A DNA stretch of 14,620 nucleotides, taken from an uncultured Clostridia bacterium (GTDB taxonomy: Bacteria > Bacillota > Clostridia > Oscillospirales > CAG-272). Each line of letters opens with the position of its first letter. Positions within the stretch are counted from its first letter, which is position 1. Of this stretch, positions 14,184-14,620 are shown piece by piece. The DNA lies in the NCBI GenBank assembly GCA_937934385.1, contig CALGZV010000089.1, forward strand, positions 1-14,620. The letters run 5' to 3'. The notes under the pieces are model-generated. The model was not told the origin of the DNA. It did no database searches and saw nothing but the letters and a program-made list of their open reading frames with translations. The position numbers and the translations under genes are program-made.

Positions 14184-14250
14184 AAATAAAAAAGCAAAGA
14201 CATTCATTAAACCGGAAGATTACACTTCTGATCCTAATGAACGCCTTTGC
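14184..14250 (-). terminator. Attenuator terminator in the glutamate synthase operon leader
   Basis: On the minus strand, GCAAAGGCGTTCATTA (14235-14250) pairs over 16 bp, with two G-U pairs, with TAATGAATGTCTTTGC (14194-14209), followed by TTTTTTATTTATC (from 14193 downward). It ends about 65 bases before the first start codon, so it must be overcome for the operon to be expressed. Confidence 0.85.
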
Positions 14251-14255
14251 TCATT
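14236..14255 (-). promoter_or_regulatory. Candidate ANTAR-binding hexaloop hairpin (antiterminator)
   Basis: On the minus strand, AATGAGC (14249-14255) pairs with GTTCATT (14236-14242), with one G-U pair, around the six-base loop AAAGGC. Known ANTAR target hairpins have six-base loops with A at position 1 and G at position 4; this loop fits. It overlaps the 5' arm of the terminator at 14184-14250, so the two structures exclude each other. Known targets have a second such hairpin upstream, which I do not see here because transcription should start almost at its base. Confidence 0.65.
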
Positions 14256-14261
14256 TCTGCT

Positions 14262-14290
14262 ATTCTACTACAAAAAGATCGTTTTGTCAA
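14262..14290 (-). promoter_or_regulatory. Promoter of the glutamate synthase/glnA operon
   Basis: On the minus strand, TTGACA (14285-14290), a 17-base spacer and TAGAAT (14262-14267) form a near-consensus housekeeping promoter. The predicted start at about 14255 leaves a leader of about 135 bases that carries the hexaloop hairpin and terminator. Confidence 0.85.
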
Positions 14291-14472
14291 TGGAAAAACA
14301 AATTTTTTCTTTGATTTTTTTATTTTATGGTGAAGAATCTGTACTGCTTGTTCGGCTTTTTGATTTTTTTACAATATTATAATACATAAGTTTTTTATGA
14401 AAGACAAAGACGGTCATACTTCGATATAAAATAGAAAAAATCGCAAAAAAATAAAAAAATTCAAAAAATGTA
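14291..14472. other. AT-rich divergent intergenic region
   Basis: About 180 bases with long A and T runs between two divergent promoters. TATAAT occurs at about 14376-14381 without a matching -35 box. No gene is visible on either strand: the only ATG-led frame on the plus strand is ten codons long. The A-tracts probably bend the DNA upstream of both promoters. Confidence 0.5.
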
Positions 14473-14501
14473 TTGACAAATCAAAAAAAACGGTGTATAC
14501 T
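14473..14501 (+). promoter_or_regulatory. Consensus promoter driving a gene beyond the right edge
   Basis: TTGACA (14473-14478), a 17-base spacer and TATACT (14496-14501). Transcription should start near 14508, directly before the hexaloop hairpin at 14512-14529. The regulated gene lies outside the window; by analogy it is probably another nitrogen gene. Confidence 0.85.
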
Positions 14502-14511
14502 TTTCAAAGCA

Positions 14512-14529
14512 AAAGGCAAAGGCGTCTTT
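14512..14529 (+). promoter_or_regulatory. Second candidate ANTAR hexaloop hairpin
   Basis: AAAGGC (14512-14517) pairs with GTCTTT (14524-14529), with one G-U pair, around the loop AAAGGC. The loop is identical to that in the divergent leader although the stems differ in sequence, which points to recognition of the loop. It overlaps the 5' arm of the terminator at 14515-14561. Confidence 0.65.
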
Positions 14530-14561
14530 GAGATATACTCTCATTGACGCTTTTGTCTTTT
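14515..14561 (+). terminator. Attenuator terminator in the right-hand leader
   Basis: GGCAAAGGCGTC (14515-14526) pairs over 12 bp, with two G-U pairs, with GACGCTTTTGTC (14546-14557), followed by TTTTATGTTTTT. A small inner stem (TGAGA, 14529-14533, with TCTCA, 14539-14543) extends it. It cannot form together with the hexaloop hairpin at 14512-14529. Confidence 0.8.
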
Positions 14562-14620
14562 ATGTTTTTAATTCGAAAGGGAGAATTAAAAACATAAAAG
14601 ACAAAAGCGTCAATGAGAGT
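14537..14620. repeat. Perfect 38-bp inverted repeat at the window end
   Basis: Bases 14537-14574 are matched exactly by the reverse complement of 14583-14620, with only eight bases between (GAAAGGGA). The right arm runs to the very last base, so the repeat may be longer. It begins inside the terminator described at 14515-14561. Either a genuine long palindrome follows the attenuator or the sequence folds back on itself as an assembly artefact. Confidence 0.9.

Overview
The window looks like a chromosome segment of an anaerobic, probably gut-associated Clostridia (Firmicutes). This is inferred from the split, ferredoxin-fused glutamate synthase genes next to a glutamine synthetase and an ANTAR regulator, from Bacillota-type promoters and ribosome binding sites, and from a clostridial-type peptide-maturation cassette. 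No rRNA, tRNA or CRISPR array is present, so the genus cannot be fixed.

Layout. (1) Positions 74-1532 are a complete, GC-richer ISL3-type insertion sequence with 25-bp terminal inverted repeats. A consensus promoter just outside its left end points leftward out of the window. (2) Positions 1533-2037 are AT-rich non-coding DNA with a strong bidirectional terminator. (3) Positions 2038-8758 are a very AT-rich, single-strand cassette for a ribosomally made, modified peptide (RiPP). In order it holds an acyl-carrier-like protein, a radical SAM/SPASM maturase, a 31-residue precursor-like peptide between two hairpins, an ABC exporter, a subtilisin-like protease fused to a BioD/DUF1611-type P-loop domain, and a C39/BtrH-like cysteine-enzyme candidate. 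It resembles the clostridial CcpM/Clo7bot (CLI_3235-type) systems known only from bioinformatics, but its peptide has a single Cys and its protease is a two-domain fusion. (4) A shared hairpin terminator separates it from a convergent nitrogen-assimilation operon at 8845-14119 on the minus strand: glutamine amidotransferase, ferredoxin/FMN glutamate synthase, GXGXG glutamate synthase domain, a short glutamine synthetase and an ANTAR regulator. (5) Positions 14120-14620 are non-coding and hold two divergent consensus promoters, each followed at once by a hairpin with the same hexaloop (AAAGGC) overlapping a Rho-independent terminator.

How the parts work together. In the RiPP cassette, the maturase would modify the peptide, the cytoplasmic subtilase would cut off the leader and the ABC protein would export the product. 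The acyl-carrier-like protein plus BtrH-like protein suggest an acyl transfer step, which is the least expected part. In the nitrogen operon, the three split glutamate synthase polypeptides and the glutamine synthetase form a GS-GOGAT pathway. The last gene encodes an ANTAR protein whose receiver lacks the phosphoacceptor Asp, and the operon's leader carries a candidate ANTAR target hairpin, so the operon may autoregulate by antitermination. The amidotransferase gene is interrupted near its start by a one-base frameshift in a run of six A.
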